64,000 bases of DNA from Pseudomonas moraviensis. Its GTDB lineage: Bacteria; Pseudomonadota; Gammaproteobacteria; Pseudomonadales; Pseudomonadaceae. Below, in pieces: positions 63,470 to 64,000 of the stretch (positions within the stretch are counted from its first letter, which is position 1; each line of letters opens with the position of its first letter). Under the pieces are notes generated by a model. It ran no database searches, was not told where the DNA came from, and worked only from the letters and a program-made list of their open reading frames with translations. Location: the NCBI RefSeq assembly GCF_900105805.1, contig NZ_LT629788.1, positions 2,666,001-2,730,000 of the forward strand, in the 5' to 3' direction. Position numbers and translations under genes: made by a program.

Positions 63470-64000
63470 CTGATCGCCGCACTTTTCTGAAACAGGCCGG
63501 CCTGCTCGCCGCCGCCCTGCCCCTGGGCGCCAGCCTGACTGCGCCGGCGGCAATCGCTGCGCCGCCCGCCGCGCCGCGGGATAAATGGGCGCAGTTGCGT
63601 CAGTTGTTCGATCAGGATCCCCAGGCGATTCACTTCGCCAATTTCCTCGTCACCTCGCACCCCAAACCGGTGCGCGAAGCCATCGAACGCCATCGCGCGG
63701 CGCTGGATCTGAATCCGGGTCTGGCGATGGATTGGGATCTGGGCGTCACCGAGAAACGCGAAGAAAACGTGCGCCACTGGGCCGGCCAGTACCTGCAAGC
63801 CAAACCGGGGCAGATCGCCCTGACCGGCAGCACCACCGAGGGCCTGGCGATGATCTACGGCAGCGTGCAGGTGCGCGCGGATCAGGAAATTCTCACCACG
63901 GTTCACGAGCATTACTCGACGCGCAACATCCTCGACTTCCGCAGCCGTCGTGACGGCACCCAGGTGCGCAAACTCAAGCTGTTCGACACCCCGCAGAGCA
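63466..64000 (+). CDS. pvdN: Pyoverdine maturation PLP enzyme PvdN (partial, cut by window edge)
   Basis: The first 178 codons of a class V aminotransferase-fold protein with a Tat signal (DRRTFLKQAGLLAAALPLG). The glycine-rich PLP-phosphate-binding segment LTGSTTEGLAMI is visible. PvdN, in the periplasm, converts the glutamate side chain of pyoverdine to succinamide. It overlaps pvdM by 4 bp (ATGA), so the two are translationally coupled. The catalytic lysine lies beyond the window. Confidence 0.93.
   Translation, partial: MTDRRTFLKQAGLLAAALPLGASLTAPAAIAAPPAAPRDKWAQLRQLFDQDPQAIHFANFLVTSHPKPVREAIERHRAALDLNPGLAMDWDLGVTEKREENVRHWAGQYLQAKPGQIALTGSTTEGLAMIYGSVQVRADQEILTTVHEHYSTRNILDFRSRRDGTQVRKLKLFDTPQS

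Overview
The window is chromosomal DNA of a fluorescent Pseudomonas, most likely the P. fluorescens group. The evidence is the gene order leuC-leuD-leuB-asd-usg-fimV-truA-trpF-accD-folC-dedD-cvpA-purF-metZ, which as I recall it matches P. aeruginosa, together with a pyoverdine locus, dense REP palindromes of the GAGCCTGCTCGCGA type and GC-rich codon use. I see no prophage, insertion sequence or CRISPR array.

Layout. 0-3.1 kb: a two-subunit molybdenum hydroxylase (isoquinoline 1-oxidoreductase-like), cut by the left edge. 3.5-3.9 kb: tRNA-Val and two tRNA-Asp genes. 4.1-22.6 kb: a long minus-strand block of core metabolism (methionine, purine, folate, fatty acid, tryptophan, lysine/threonine and leucine synthesis) plus the polar hub protein FimV. 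22.8-27.0 kb: a LysR regulator divergent from leuC and a five-PAS GGDEF-EAL enzyme. 27.0-30.7 kb: ibpA behind a sigma-32 promoter and a ROSE-like RNA thermometer, dusC, and a TetR/hydrolase/thioesterase cluster with a perfect operator palindrome. 30.8-36.8 kb: a duplicated tRNA-Ala/tRNA-Glu unit, gltX, uvrB and an aromatic aminotransferase. 37-44.4 kb: tRNA-Asn, an NCS2 purine permease, an orphan BrnA-type antitoxin with an unusual palindromic promoter, a possible 46-aa CxxC protein, an arylamine N-acetyltransferase, exonuclease III, an MscS-type channel with a cyclic-nucleotide-like domain, and a pirin. 44.6-49.0 kb: a BvgS-like hybrid kinase, a NarL-type regulator and a stand-alone pseudo-receiver. 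49.2-51.9 kb: a magnesium P-type ATPase with a long leader. 52.5-64 kb: the pyoverdine group pvdA, fpvI, pvdRT-opmQ, pvdP, pvdM and pvdN (cut by the right edge).

How the genes work together. In the pyoverdine region I found four sites that fit the iron-starvation (PvdS) promoter pattern TAAAT-N16-CGT exactly. They drive pvdA, pvdRT-opmQ, pvdP and pvdMN; fpvI instead has a Fur-box-like site. PvdA makes a precursor amino acid, PvdP, PvdM and PvdN act in periplasmic maturation, and PvdRT-OpmQ exports the product.

The intergenic DNA is rich in two repeat families. Most REP pairs lie within 40 bp downstream of a minus-strand stop codon. The 1-kb gap after opmQ is a mosaic of repeats and holds a degraded C-terminal fragment of a second outer-membrane efflux protein. 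The best candidates for something not yet described are the CxxC ORF/BrnA/palindrome unit, the pseudo-receiver beside the hybrid kinase, the channel with an altered cyclic-nucleotide domain, and the opmQ-downstream remnant. All annotation here was read by eye from sequence, without database searches.
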